A DNA stretch of 64,000 nucleotides from VRUE01 sp045805805 (GCA_045805805.1 JBJMKO010000047.1:34878-98877); one strand, 5' to 3'; numbered from the stretch's first letter, positions 33,119-42,189 are shown. Notes: generated from the sequence alone by a model not told the origin. Translations and numbers: made by a program.

Positions 33119-33715
33119 GTGAAACTGCTCGCCTTCAGTGACCTGCACCGGGACCTGACCCAGGCGGAAAAGCTGGTCGAGATGTCGGTCGAGGCCGACG
33201 TGGTGATCGGCGCCGGCGACTTTGGCTCGGTCCACGAGGGCCTAGAGGAGACGATCGACATTCTCGCGGCGATCGAGACGTCGACCGTACTGGTACCGGG
33301 AAACAACGAGACAGACGAGGCGCTGCGCGAGGCGACCGCCGGCTGGCGCTCGGCAACTGTCCTTCATGGCGGGGGCACGACGATCGCGGGCGTTGACTTC
33401 TTCGGCCTCGGCGCGGGCATCCCCCTCACTCCCTGGGACTGGAGCTTCGACCTCGAAGACGAAAAAGCGGCAGTGATGCTCGCCCTCTGCCCCGACGACG
33501 CGGTCCTCGTTCTCCATTCGCCGCCGCTCGGTCACTGCGACTCCAACGGCGCCGGCCAGAGCTTCGGCAGCCCGATCCTGCTGCGGACGATCGAGGAGCG
33601 AAATCCGCGCCTCGCCGTCTGCGGCCACATCCATGAGTCCTGGGGTTGCCAGAGCAAAATCGGCGACACGCCCGTCTACAACCTCGGTCCGAAGGGCACC
33701 TGGCTCGAGGTCTAA
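33119..33715 (+). CDS. Calcineurin-like metallophosphoesterase
   Basis: A 198-aa single-domain phosphoesterase. The metal-binding motifs are in order: FSDLHRD (D-x-H), GAGDFG (GD), VPGNNET (GNxE-like), a His in VLVLHSPPLG, and the final GHIHESWG. The family includes cytoplasmic phosphodiesterases and nucleotide hydrolases; the substrate is not deducible. GTG start. Its last 4 bases overlap the end of the convergent reductase gene. Confidence 0.88.
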   Translation: MKLLAFSDLHRDLTQAEKLVEMSVEADVVIGAGDFGSVHEGLEETIDILAAIETSTVLVPGNNETDEALREATAGWRSATVLHGGGTTIAGVDFFGLGAGIPLTPWDWSFDLEDEKAAVMLALCPDDAVLVLHSPPLGHCDSNGAGQSFGSPILLRTIEERNPRLAVCGHIHESWGCQSKIGDTPVYNLGPKGTWLEV

Positions 33716-34356
33716 GCGGTAACGCGGTACTTGAGGTGAGCGACACCGGGGGCCTCGATCGCCTGGACCTGCTCGAGGCCGAGGTCCGTGGCGGAGAGGT
33801 TGTCGAAAAGGCGGGTGCCTTCTCCGAGAAGGACGGGGACGACGTTCAGCTGCAGCTCGTCGAGCAGGCCCGCCCCCAGGTACTGCCGGGCGACGTCGGC
33901 GCCGCCGCCGAGCGAGACATCCCTACCGCCGGCTGCGTCCCTGGCCTGCGCGAGCGCCGACTCGATGCCGTCGGTGACGAAGGTGAACGTCGTCCCGCCC
34001 TCCTTCACCAGCGGCTCGCGCTGGTGGTGGGTGAGCACGAAGACCGGCGTGTGAAAGGGCGGATCGTCCCCCCACCAGCCCTCCCAGGGCTCCTCACCCC
34101 AGGGCCCGGGGCCGCCGCCGAACATCTTGCGGCCCATGATCGTCGCACCGACATTGTCGAGGGATTCTTCGAGGACGGCGCTGCTGGCGTTTGTCTCGCC
34201 GCCCTCCCGCCCGTGCGGCCCGCGCCAGGCGGCCAGCTTGACCACCCACTCGTGCAGCTGCTCCCCGCCTTCCCCCAACGGATACTCCTCGCTCGGGTTC
34301 GGTCCGGCGACGAAGCCGTCGAGCGAGACCGAGATCTGGAAGCGGAGCCTGCTCAC
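33712..34356 (-). CDS. Dihydrofolate reductase-like / RibD C-terminal domain protein
   Basis: A 214-aa oxidoreductase with the N-terminal pattern FQISVSLDGFVAGPNPS, NVGATIMGRKMFGG, and the NADPH-binding glycine motif DVSLGGGADVARQYL followed by VVPVLLGEGTRLF. These proteins are actinobacterial relatives of RibD rather than FolA. It overlaps the glutaredoxin-like gene upstream by 4 bases, suggesting a two-gene operon. Confidence 0.88.
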   Translation of the reverse strand: MSRLRFQISVSLDGFVAGPNPSEEYPLGEGGEQLHEWVVKLAAWRGPHGREGGETNASSAVLEESLDNVGATIMGRKMFGGGPGPWGEEPWEGWWGDDPPFHTPVFVLTHHQREPLVKEGGTTFTFVTDGIESALAQARDAAGGRDVSLGGGADVARQYLGAGLLDELQLNVVPVLLGEGTRLFDNLSATDLGLEQVQAIEAPGVAHLKYRVTA

Positions 34357-34646
34357 TGCGCGGCGGGTGCGGATTCGCCGGGCTCCCCGAAGAGCTCGCC
34401 GGCGCGGATCCGCTGTGCCATGTCCTTGGATTCATCGCGGTAGACGCGGCCGTCCTCGAACTCGATCGCCGGGTACTTGCGCTGTCCCGACAGCTGCTCC
34501 AGGTCGTCCCGCTTGCCGGGACGCAGCGGCCCCTTGACCACCTCGTACTCGATGCCCTGCTCGTCGAGCGCCTTCTGCACCCGCCAGCAGGGGTGGGCGT
34601 CGATCTTGACCCACATCGTCGAGCAGCGATGAAGCTTGACCGCCAT
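34353..34646 (-). CDS. Glutathione S-transferase N-terminal/glutaredoxin-fold protein
   Basis: A 97-aa single thioredoxin-fold domain. The segment AHPCWRVQKALDEQGIEYEVV resembles GST and glutaredoxin N-termini with one Cys, followed by the cis-Pro segment RKYPAIEFEDGRVYRDESKDMAQRI that binds the thiol cofactor. Starts with ATG and overlaps the next gene by ATGA. Probably a redox or thiol-transfer partner; actual cofactor (mycothiol, glutathione) unknown. Confidence 0.8.
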   Translation of the reverse strand: MAVKLHRCSTMWVKIDAHPCWRVQKALDEQGIEYEVVKGPLRPGKRDDLEQLSGQRKYPAIEFEDGRVYRDESKDMAQRIRAGELFGEPGESAPAAQ

Positions 34647-34700
34647 CGGGCAAGCCTAAACCCCTGAGCACCCTGCTCGCAAGCGGGGCAATGCGGAAAG

Positions 34701-34743
34701 CTAACCTGAAGGTTCGCCTTACTGGTAATACTCAGGAGCGAGA
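34701..34743 (+). promoter_or_regulatory. Upstream region of the P450 gene with small inverted repeat and ribosome binding site
   Basis: AACCT-GA-AGGTT (34703-34714) is a perfect 5-bp-arm inverted repeat containing GCTAACCT, one half of the actinobacterial iron-box consensus. CAGGAGCG is the ribosome binding site, 8 bases before the ATG. Iron control is speculative. Confidence 0.35.
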
Positions 34744-36084
34744 ATGAGCCCCGCAAGCCTGCCTCCCGGTCCCCCTTATCCCTCCCCCATCCAGGCCGTG
34801 GGGTTCTGGACCCGCCCCTTCGCCTTTCTGCGCCAGTGCCGGGAGCGCTACGGCAAGCGGTTCACGATCAAGCTGCCAGGCGCACCGCCCTTCGTGATGC
34901 TGACCGACCCCGCGGAGGTGAAGGAAGTCTTCACCGCGCCGCCCGACGTCCTGCGGCCCGGCGAGGGCGCCCGGGTGCTGGAGCCCGTGGTCGGCACCAA
35001 CTCGGTGATCCTGCTCGACGAAACCGCACACATGGAGCAGCGCAAGCTGATGCTGCCGGCCTTCCACGGCGAGCGGATGGAGCGCCTCGCGGGCCTGATG
35101 GAGGAGGTCGCGGTCGAGGAGCTGGCGGCACTGCCGCGAGACGTGCCGGTCGAGCTTCACCCACGCATGCAGGACCTGACGCTGAAGATCGTCCTGCGCG
35201 CCGTCTTCGGCCTCGATCCCGGCCCGCGCTTCGAGGCCCTTCGCCGGGGCCTGCAGGAGATGCTCGTCTTCGGCGACCGGCCGATCAGCCTGATGCCGCC
35301 GCCAAAAAACAGCCTGGCCGCGAAGATCCTCGAACGTGTCGGGCCGTTTGCCCACTTCGTCCGCACCCAGGCAGAGGTCGACGAGATGCTCTTCGGGCTG
35401 ATCGCGGAGCGCCGTGAGGAGGGTGCGGGGGCCGAGCGCAACGACGTGCTGGCGATGCTGCTCGAAGCCCGCCACGAGGACGGCTCGCCGATGAGCGAGC
35501 AGGAGATCCGCGACGAGCTGCTGACGCTTCTCGTCGCCGGCCACGAGACGACGGCGACGACCCTGGCCTGGGCCTTCGAGCGGCTCACCCGCGAGCCGCG
35601 GGTGCTGGCAAGGCTGATCGAGGAGGTCGAGGGCGACGACGACGCCTACCTGACAGCGACGATCCAGGAGACCCTGCGCACGAGGCCGGTGCTACCGAAC
35701 GCCGCTCCGCGGCTCGTCGCCAAGCCGGTCGAGATAGGTGGCTGGAGCTACCCGGTGGGATGCAGCCTCGTCCTCAACGGCTACCTGATCCACCACGACC
35801 CCGAGCTCTACCCCGAGCCCGACGCCTTCAAGCCCGAGCGCTTCCTCGACGAGGCACCGGGCACCTACACCTGGATCCCCTTCGGCGGCGGCCGTCGCCG
35901 CTGCCTCGGTGCGAGCTTCGCGATGCTGGAGATGAAGATCGTCCTGCGCGCCGCCCTGGGCACGCTGACGCTCCACCCGGGCGAGGGCGCCGAAGTCGCG
36001 CGCCGTCGCAACATCACCGTGAGGCCCTCGAGCGGCGCCCGCGCGGTGCTCTCGGATCGCCGCCAAGCACAGGTGCTCGCGTAG
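34744..36084 (+). CDS. Cytochrome P450
   Basis: A 446-aa soluble P450 with all hallmarks: proline-rich N-terminus (SLPPGPPYPSP), I-helix oxygen-activation motif AGHETT (265-270), ExxR (E309, R312 in QETLR), and haem loop FGGGRRRCLG with ligand C387. The pattern fits the CYP102/CYP110-like bacterial group that acts on fatty acids or terpenoids. No ferredoxin partner is adjacent. It is the last chromosomal gene before the island junction. Confidence 0.93.
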   Translation: MSPASLPPGPPYPSPIQAVGFWTRPFAFLRQCRERYGKRFTIKLPGAPPFVMLTDPAEVKEVFTAPPDVLRPGEGARVLEPVVGTNSVILLDETAHMEQRKLMLPAFHGERMERLAGLMEEVAVEELAALPRDVPVELHPRMQDLTLKIVLRAVFGLDPGPRFEALRRGLQEMLVFGDRPISLMPPPKNSLAAKILERVGPFAHFVRTQAEVDEMLFGLIAERREEGAGAERNDVLAMLLEARHEDGSPMSEQEIRDELLTLLVAGHETTATTLAWAFERLTREPRVLARLIEEVEGDDDAYLTATIQETLRTRPVLPNAAPRLVAKPVEIGGWSYPVGCSLVLNGYLIHHDPELYPEPDAFKPERFLDEAPGTYTWIPFGGGRRRCLGASFAMLEMKIVLRAALGTLTLHPGEGAEVARRRNITVRPSSGARAVLSDRRQAQVLA

Positions 36085-36146
36085 CAATTATTCGTCTAGC
36101 CGTTGCTTCATGTGCCGCACAGAAGCTCGGCTCGAATCCGAGCGAA

Positions 36147-36191
36147 CGCGCCTGACAGGATTCGAACCTGTGACCTTCGGTTTCGTAGACC
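36147..36191. other. Attachment site attL (tRNA-Arg 3' remnant)
   Basis: 45 bases identical to the 3' part of the tRNA-Arg gene at 42190-42234, from the discriminator base through the T-arm, variable loop and anticodon stem-loop. Identity stops at 36192. The remaining bases to 36389 contain no gene. Confidence 0.9.
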
Positions 36192-36389
36192 CGAGATCTG
36201 GCGAAATGAAACCGAGCCACAGGGCCAAATGGCGGGAGAGCGTACCGCCGACCGTAGCGAAGATGTAGCGATCAGCGGTTCCATATTTTCGACACAGCAC
36301 CGTAGCACGGGGTAGCGGGCGGTCTCGCGGCATCATTCTTCTCAGCAACGGACTTCTTCTGGAGGTTGGGCCAACAGGCACATGTGCAG

Positions 36390-38558
36390 ATGAACGACAA
36401 ACCGGTACAAAAATCAGCGGAGGGAGAGGATGACGACGTAATCGAGATCGCCGTCCCTTTCGCGGCGATGAAATGCCCGAACTGCGACGTGCCGCGGGAG
36501 CCTGGTCCATGTCCTGAGTGCGGAAACGAGGTGCCGGCACCGGAGATCGACGAGCAAGCGAACGCACGGGCAAGAGCCTTTCGTCCCCTGGTCGAGCGAC
36601 TAATGGAGATCCGCAGCCGCTTCGATGAGATCGGTGAGGGCGAGATCCCACTGACGCCGGACCAGTTTCTCCAAGCGATGAACGAGACTGACATCTACGA
36701 ACGGGCTGGCCAGATGGCAAAGATCGGCGGCGAACTGAGCGGGCTCGATCTTGCCGATCATAAGGTCGTCGGCGGTGCGGCGCGTAAAGTCGTCGCGGCT
36801 CATCTCGATCGCGTCGAGCAACTACTCACGCGTTGCGAGGAGATCGGGCGCTTTCGCGCCGAGCCACCCGCCGATGAGCTTCGCGCACTGGCAATCGAGG
36901 CGGGGTGCTTTGGGGTAGATATCGCGAGCGCCCTCGTCGGAGCAGTCGCTGCCCAGAGCTTTGACGAGGCAAGAAGAGAAGCTGCCAGAGCACAAAAGCT
37001 CCTTACCGGATTTCCGCTAGGTGACGCAATCTCACTTGCACTGGAGAAACTAGAGCCTGTCGCCGTGCCCGACCTGAATCGAAGGCTGGCGCTGGCGCTC
37101 GGTGGTGAGGGTGACTTCATCGACGAGGACGGCAATCTCGATATCAGCAGGATCTTGACCGGTTTCGCGGATGAGGAGGAACCCTTGGCTGTTCTCGCCG
37201 AACGCGCGGAAACGTATTTCGCCTATCTGATCGATGGACACAGCCAAGGCGATGGAAGCGGCGCGATCCTTCTCCCCTCGCTTGCCTTGGTTGCCGCCTC
37301 CGACCGCCCCTTGCGAACCCACTCCGCAGCTTGGCTATTGAAGGAAAGACTGAGCCGTGCGACGCACGCCGACAAGACGGCGACGCGGGTATTGGTCGAT
37401 CGCACGACTGCCCAGGGCGCACTTATCTACACCGCACTCAGCCGGGTCGAGCGCGCGGTGAGCAAGCTCGGCGACGATTCCGAGGCCGAGCACGCGATCG
37501 ACCAGGTGATGAGTGCCTACAAGAACCTCGCCGAGACGACGTTTCGGACGATCGGATGGCTCTCCACCAGCCTCGACATGATTATCGATGGCAAGGAGAT
37601 TCCGGTTGAGGAGCACCCGCCGATGCTTGGCGAGCTCTGTCACAGATTGGCGAGGGGCAGTGCCCTCAGCAAGCTGCTCGCCGAGAGCGTCGACCCCGGC
37701 CTGCGGAACGCCGAGGCGCACTCCCAGTACCAGTGGATCGCAAGCCGCGAGGTCGTCAAGGACCTGCGGACCAAACAAGAATGGACCGTTGATGAGATCA
37801 GCGAGGCGCTGATCGTACTGAGCAGCTGCCTTGCCGGAGCCGATGCCGGCTATGCCTGCTTCGTGGTCAGCGGCGGCATGCCGGGTGAGTTGCCGGACTG
37901 GCTACACGAGGATGAGACGCCAATCGTCTTCGAGATGCTTGCGACGTTGTGTTTCGCGCCGTACGGACACGAGATTGAGACCGTGGAGGACAGGGGCGGC
38001 ACGGTGATCCTACGCAAGGCCGGATCGAGAGATCCGGCGCGGCTGATCCCTCCTCTGGGCGGGATGGGGACCTTTGCCGATGCCGAGACATTCTCCGTCC
38101 GAACCGTCGAAGGTGATGTCTTGGTTGAGGTTGGCGCCAACGAGGTAAGGGCGGCGATCACTGCGAAGTCAGTGTTCAAAGACCTCTCGCTCCTCAACCT
38201 CGCCTACGAGAACAGCCGAGGTGGGACAGCAGACTCCGAGCGCGTCGACGGCGAATTCGCTGCCTTCGCGGCAAAGGTGATCGGGGTGTCTGGCTTGCGA
38301 GCCCTCACCGCCGGCAATTTCGGACCAGGCGTGCTCAACGATCTGCGTGATCGGGTCAACTGGGGCGCAAATTTCCTCAAACGGTTGGATACGGACAAGG
38401 TCGATTTGGGGGCACTGCAGAAACGTCTTTTGCGAATCAGGGATTCACTCTCCAAGGCATCTAGAGGCACCTCGGGTTCGATCGAGAGCCTTGCCACCCG
38501 GCTGACCAACCTGGCGGAATGGGCAGAGGAGACCGGCTTCAGCTGGCCGCCGAAGTGA
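36390..38558 (+). CDS. Zinc-ribbon protein with HEPN-like RX4H motif, candidate defence protein
   Basis: A 722-aa protein with no confident family. An N-terminal zinc ribbon (C29-x2-C32 ... C41-x2-C44, CPNC and CPEC) is followed by a long, largely helical region. At 439-444 the motif RNAEAH fits the RX4-6H signature of HEPN ribonucleases, in a context (DPGLRNAEAHSQYQW) typical of such motifs. A C-terminal region (about 480-700) shows a mixed fold. Being in an island beside a toxin-antitoxin pair, it may be an abortive-infection protein. Start at ATG 36390; GTG 36384 also possible. Confidence 0.7.
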   Translation: MNDKPVQKSAEGEDDDVIEIAVPFAAMKCPNCDVPREPGPCPECGNEVPAPEIDEQANARARAFRPLVERLMEIRSRFDEIGEGEIPLTPDQFLQAMNETDIYERAGQMAKIGGELSGLDLADHKVVGGAARKVVAAHLDRVEQLLTRCEEIGRFRAEPPADELRALAIEAGCFGVDIASALVGAVAAQSFDEARREAARAQKLLTGFPLGDAISLALEKLEPVAVPDLNRRLALALGGEGDFIDEDGNLDISRILTGFADEEEPLAVLAERAETYFAYLIDGHSQGDGSGAILLPSLALVAASDRPLRTHSAAWLLKERLSRATHADKTATRVLVDRTTAQGALIYTALSRVERAVSKLGDDSEAEHAIDQVMSAYKNLAETTFRTIGWLSTSLDMIIDGKEIPVEEHPPMLGELCHRLARGSALSKLLAESVDPGLRNAEAHSQYQWIASREVVKDLRTKQEWTVDEISEALIVLSSCLAGADAGYACFVVSGGMPGELPDWLHEDETPIVFEMLATLCFAPYGHEIETVEDRGGTVILRKAGSRDPARLIPPLGGMGTFADAETFSVRTVEGDVLVEVGANEVRAAITAKSVFKDLSLLNLAYENSRGGTADSERVDGEFAAFAAKVIGVSGLRALTAGNFGPGVLNDLRDRVNWGANFLKRLDTDKVDLGALQKRLLRIRDSLSKASRGTSGSIESLATRLTNLAEWAEETGFSWPPK

Positions 38559-38636
38559 GCCGACCAGGTTTGAGCGACGTTCGTCTATCCAGATGGGCAC
38601 GCACATCTAACGTTCAAGGACGACACGAACTGGCCC

Positions 38637-38735
38637 ATGAATGACCCGTATGAGGTCATCGACATCATCGCGGGGGAGCTGCTCCTCCCGATGCATAAGA
38701 GGGCGCGAGCCGAGGCACGTCAAAGAAAGTCGTAA
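38637..38735 (+). other. Short open frame or gene remnant in island
   Basis: A 32-codon frame beginning MNDPYEVIDIIAGELLLP and ending in a basic tail; the open frame extends 17 codons upstream without a start (reading FVYPDGHAHLTFKDDTNWP). It could be the 3' end of a decayed gene. No ribosome binding site is seen. Kept as a low-confidence item. Confidence 0.3.
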
Positions 38736-38741
38736 GGCACG

Positions 38742-38775
38742 ACGAGGCACTCCGTCAAGAGGCGGGGTGCCTCGT
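38742..38775. terminator. Bidirectional hairpin between the HEPN-like and RES genes
   Basis: ACGAGGCAC (38742-38750) and GTGCCTCGT (38767-38775) pair exactly, extended by CCG/CGG inside. It lies between convergent transcription units, immediately beyond the RES gene stop, and is followed by GTCTT on the plus strand. Confidence 0.6.
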
Positions 38776-38778
38776 GTC

Positions 38779-39303
38779 TTAAGGGGCTTTGGTCCACTCT
38801 TCGAAGTCGATGGCCTCTACCCGAGACTCAGGAAGTAGCCGGTCGATGAACACCGCCAGAACGAGACCCGACCCCGTCGCAGACGGGGCGAGGATTGCCT
38901 CGCGGCCAAGGTATTGGGCCGCCTCGCCGACGGCCTGCGTGGCGCTCAGGTCCTCTGCGGATAGATCGAGTTCAGAGAGTGCCGGGGCTAGCGAGGCGGG
39001 CTGCGTCATATCGACAACCGCTTGGAGTTCGACCTCAAGGCGGTAGATGCGCCGTGGCAGGAACTGTGCCGGGTCGAGACCCTGGCGTTCTGCCATCCGC
39101 CGAAACTCCCCCTCGACAGTGGCCTTGCTGTCAGCGAGATAGAGAGTGGCAAAGCTCTGCGGAGGATTCCAGCGACCGCCCACGGTGCGGGCTCCCGCAC
39201 CCGAGAGGGGGTGCCGGCCGGAGGCAACGTGCCGGAACACCCCTCCCGTGTAGGCGATCGGCTCAAGCCGATCGACTGCGTCGACCAGATTGGAGGCGGG
39301 CAC
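38779..39303 (-). CDS. RES-domain toxin (NAD+-degrading type)
   Basis: A 174-aa protein with the RES signature: Arg in FRHVASGRHPLSGAGARTVGGRWNPP, Glu in VEGEFRRMAER and a Ser-containing segment near the C-terminus. RES toxins (MbcT/ParT types) degrade NAD+ by phosphorolysis or modify NAD-dependent targets. Start is GTG at 39303. It lies 4 bases after its Xre partner gene and reads in the same direction. Confidence 0.88.
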   Translation of the reverse strand: MPASNLVDAVDRLEPIAYTGGVFRHVASGRHPLSGAGARTVGGRWNPPQSFATLYLADSKATVEGEFRRMAERQGLDPAQFLPRRIYRLEVELQAVVDMTQPASLAPALSELDLSAEDLSATQAVGEAAQYLGREAILAPSATGSGLVLAVFIDRLLPESRVEAIDFEEWTKAP

Positions 39304-39307
39304 GCGC

Positions 39308-39646
39308 CTAGACGAAGACGCCCTCGGCGATGGCGTCTATGGCCCCGAGCACCCGCCGATACTCCCCGTCGCGCAGCAGGTCGACCGGCTTGTAGTGGTC
39401 GAGCATCTGGTTCGGGGAGAAGAGCCAATCGTGCGCTGCCTGTGCCTGCACCACTCCGGAAAGCTGTTCAAGGACAGCGATCAGCTCGAGAACTCGCTCG
39501 CGCGAATCAGGGCGTGGCGAGGCCTGTCGATGCAGCCAGCGGGCGATCGTGCGTGGGTTGGTGTCGAGGACCCGCGCCAAATCAGCCTGATCGAGCTCCA
39601 CTCGCTCACTCGCTTGCTCTAGTCGGTCAGCTAGATCCGCCGCCAC
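39308..39646 (-). CDS. Xre/MbcA/ParS-type antitoxin
   Basis: A 112-aa antitoxin. The N-terminal HTH (VELDQADLARVLDTNPRTIARWL, about 16-38) is followed by the DUF2384 C-terminal helices that block the RES active site (AAHDWLFSPNQMLDHYKPVDLLRDGEYRRVLGAI). It begins with GTG and is preceded by GGAGAC; it is the first gene of the pair and probably represses it. Confidence 0.9.
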   Translation of the reverse strand: MAADLADRLEQASERVELDQADLARVLDTNPRTIARWLHRQASPRPDSRERVLELIAVLEQLSGVVQAQAAHDWLFSPNQMLDHYKPVDLLRDGEYRRVLGAIDAIAEGVFV

Positions 39647-39660
39647 TTCGTCTCCTTTTT

Positions 39661-39682
39661 GTCGTCCAGTACGTCGTCTAGT
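39661..39682. promoter_or_regulatory. Tandem repeat in the antitoxin upstream gap, candidate operator
   Basis: GTCGTCCAGT (39661-39670) and GTCGTCTAGT (39673-39682) are direct repeats 12 bases apart in the 48-base gap between the divergent antitoxin and the 414-aa gene. The spacing suits an HTH dimer binding one DNA face. Confidence 0.45.
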
Positions 39683-39694
39683 TTGTCAGATCAG

Positions 39695-40939
39695 ATGACT
39701 GAGAGCCTAGACCCCACCCCGGACTTCCTCAGCGAGCCAACCTTCCTGCCACGAGTCACCCAACATGACGGCCGTGCGATTGAGGAAGCGCTCGCGGCGA
39801 CCCTCTTCGACCAAGGCGTGCGGCTGCGGGCCGCGGTGATCGAGGCAAGCTACGCGGCGGCCGATCCGCCGCTGATAAAGCGCCTCCGCGAGGATGGAGT
39901 GACCCGCTTGGTTGAGCCGCAGACCCAGCGTTTCACCACTCGGCGTTTCCTTGAAGTCGAGCAGCTGGCCTCCTTGCCTTATGCGCCGGACGAGCCGATC
40001 GCAGCGGAAACCTTCGATGCAGATGCAGCCAAGTCAATCGCGGTCGGCGCCCTGCGATTCGAGCAAGAGCAGCGCTGCGAGTACTACCTCTCCCCCGCCG
40101 TCCCCTACTACGACCGCGACTTCCAGAAGTGGGTCGCTCATAACGACCGCCTGCTCGAGGAAGCATGCTCGGCAAACGGAGGGGCGGAGATCGACCGCCG
40201 GCCACTTATTGCCCAGGTCTTCCCCGGACGGAGTGCTCTCAAGCAACCGGAGTTCGTCATCAACCGCCTGCTCGACTATCCGATCGTCGGCGCCTATGTC
40301 CAACCCCTGCTCTTCGACCCGGTGCGTGACAGTCCGGAAAAGCTGCGTCTCTATGTGGAGTTCCTGCTCGCGATCGCAGCCGAGGGCATCCCGGTGATCG
40401 CCAGTCGCATCGGCGCATTCGGACTCGTGCTGGCGGCGCTCGGCATCAACGCCTTCGACTCCGGCCTCGCCCAGGCCGAGGCGAGCAACCTCGCCCAGTT
40501 GAACCGACCTCTGACCGAGCGCGAGCGTCGCCGCGAAGGAAAAGGGGGAGGCCCCGACAAGCGGATCTATTTCGAGATCCTCAAGACGACGATGAAAGGG
40601 ACCCACGCAACAGTAATGCTGGACCGAGCAGGGCTGCGTTCACGATTCGTCTGCAACCACAACTGCTGCCAGTACCGAGGATTCGAGGATCTGGCTGCCC
40701 GCCGCCGCCAGCATTTCCTTTGCAGTCGCGACGCTGAGGTCGCTGACCTCCGGCGCCGTCCAAGCGGCGAATTGCGGCTGGATCTGGTGCGTGAGCAGCT
40801 GCGCGACGCCCAGGAGACTGGCAGGGTGGTGCGTAGGGCGCTGATGGACATGGGTGCCACCGCGCCGCGCTTCGAGCACCTGGACCGCTGGATGTCGCTG
40901 CTAGCTTCCGATCAGTTGCTCTCCGGCGTCGCACACTGA
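39695..40939 (+). CDS. Island protein of unknown function with Cys/His cluster
   Basis: A 414-aa protein that I do not recognise. Features: alternating strands and helices that may form a TIM-barrel-like fold (GVTRLVEPQTQRF, VGAYVQPLLFDP, GIPVIASRIGAFGLVLAALGINAFDSGLAQAE), a basic insertion (LTERERRREGKGGGPDKRIYF) and a metal-binding-like CNHNCCQYRG motif near residue 320, then helical segments. Start at ATG 39695, divergent from the RES-Xre pair, suggesting a three-gene module. No signal peptide. Confidence 0.6.
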   Translation: MTESLDPTPDFLSEPTFLPRVTQHDGRAIEEALAATLFDQGVRLRAAVIEASYAAADPPLIKRLREDGVTRLVEPQTQRFTTRRFLEVEQLASLPYAPDEPIAAETFDADAAKSIAVGALRFEQEQRCEYYLSPAVPYYDRDFQKWVAHNDRLLEEACSANGGAEIDRRPLIAQVFPGRSALKQPEFVINRLLDYPIVGAYVQPLLFDPVRDSPEKLRLYVEFLLAIAAEGIPVIASRIGAFGLVLAALGINAFDSGLAQAEASNLAQLNRPLTERERRREGKGGGPDKRIYFEILKTTMKGTHATVMLDRAGLRSRFVCNHNCCQYRGFEDLAARRRQHFLCSRDAEVADLRRRPSGELRLDLVREQLRDAQETGRVVRRALMDMGATAPRFEHLDRWMSLLASDQLLSGVAH

Positions 40940-40950
40940 CTCAGGCCAAA

Positions 40951-42062
40951 TCACCTCCCCTGGCCGAGCTCCTGCGTGAGATCGAGCGGCGGCGCTAACT
41001 CAGCGTCGATCAGGTGCCCGTAGACATCGAGCGTGTAGGCGGCAGAGTGATGGCCCATCCAGCGCTGTAGGCGAAGCGGCGAGAGTCCGCGCTCGATCAG
41101 AAGCGAGGCGCAAGTATGACGAAAGGCGTGAAATCCCACTCGCGGCACACCAGCCCGCTCGATCGCCGGAAATAGAACCCGGTGGCGAATGTTGTTTCGG
41201 GTTCTGTGCGCCGGTCGAGGTAGCGAAGACGAGCTCCTCCTCACCGGCGTCCGCGGTCGAAGCGCTACAAGCCGTTCCATGAGTTCCTCTGGCAGTGGCA
41301 GGCAGCGGCGCCCGAAGCGAGACTTAGGTGCCCCCACTACTCCGTCAACAATCGAGCGCCGCACCCAAAGGCAGGGTGGCGACCCTCGCTCCAGATCCCG
41401 CCAACGCAGCGCGATTGCCTCGGAGACTCGGGCCCAGTAGTCGCAAGCAGGTTGAAGAACGGCTGCCATGCGAAGGGGATCTCTGTCAGGAGTGCCGCGA
41501 GCTGGGCGCGGGTCAGGAACCGTCCCTGCTCGAAGTCCCAGCCGCGCCCGCCCCGGCGGCGCGGCAGTAGCAGGCCACAGGGCACCTCGCGGTCGACCAA
41601 GCCCTCCTCGGCTGCTGCGAGGAGACATAGTCGAAGCGGCGCGACCGCGTTTCGGATCGAGCGATCAGAGAGCCTCCCCCGCTCACCGCGGTAGGCGATG
41701 AGCCAGCTGACGAAACCCTGCAAAACCTCGTGGTCCAGTTCGGCGAGACGCAGCTCGGCGGGGAAGTAGCGCAGGGCAAAAGTGACGAGCAGGCGGCGGT
41801 ATTCGCGGCGAGTCGCCTCATTGACGGTGTCGTGCCCACTGCCGGCATAAGCGCCAACCCAAGAGAGAACGTGCTCGTGCAGTGGCGGGCCGCCGCGTTC
41901 AGCGCGCTCTTCTGCGTCTCGCGTGAGCTTCAGCGCCCGCGCCTCGGCGAAGCTCGCCGCCGACTCTTTGCGCTGGCGCCCACCCCGGCGATAGACGGCG
42001 ACGAAGCGGCTTCCACGACGGTAGACACCAGGGTGCGCGGTGCGCTGCAGCGGAGCGCTCAC
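40951..42062 (-). pseudogene. Tyrosine recombinase (integrase), frameshifted
   Basis: The catalytic domain is complete across two frames: Arg in RVSEAIALRW, HAFRHT (HxxR) and MGHHSAAYTLDVYGHL (His plus nucleophile Tyr). The first part encodes an arm-binding domain and the SAM-like core (LHEHVLSWVGAYAGSGHDTVNEA, FFNLLATTG). Near 41431-41436, in the run GGGCCC, the frame shifts by one base between FFNLLATTG and ARVSEAIALRW; without the shift the two join naturally. A GTG at 42062 is the likeliest start. Either a pseudogene or a base-call error. Confidence 0.85.
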
Positions 42063-42189
42063 GTCGGCGGGGGCGCGTTGCTTGTTGCCACCTCCGTTGC
42101 CACCCCAACGGTTTCGGGATCGAGGCGCAAAGGCCTCGAATGTCGTATACCGATGCGGTTTCAGAAGGCGGAGCGGCGGAACACCAAAG

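Noticed and set aside
36148..36191. A second tRNA-Arg gene at the left end of the island
   Set aside because: Only the 3' half is present; the 5' acceptor and D-arm are missing, so it is an attachment remnant.
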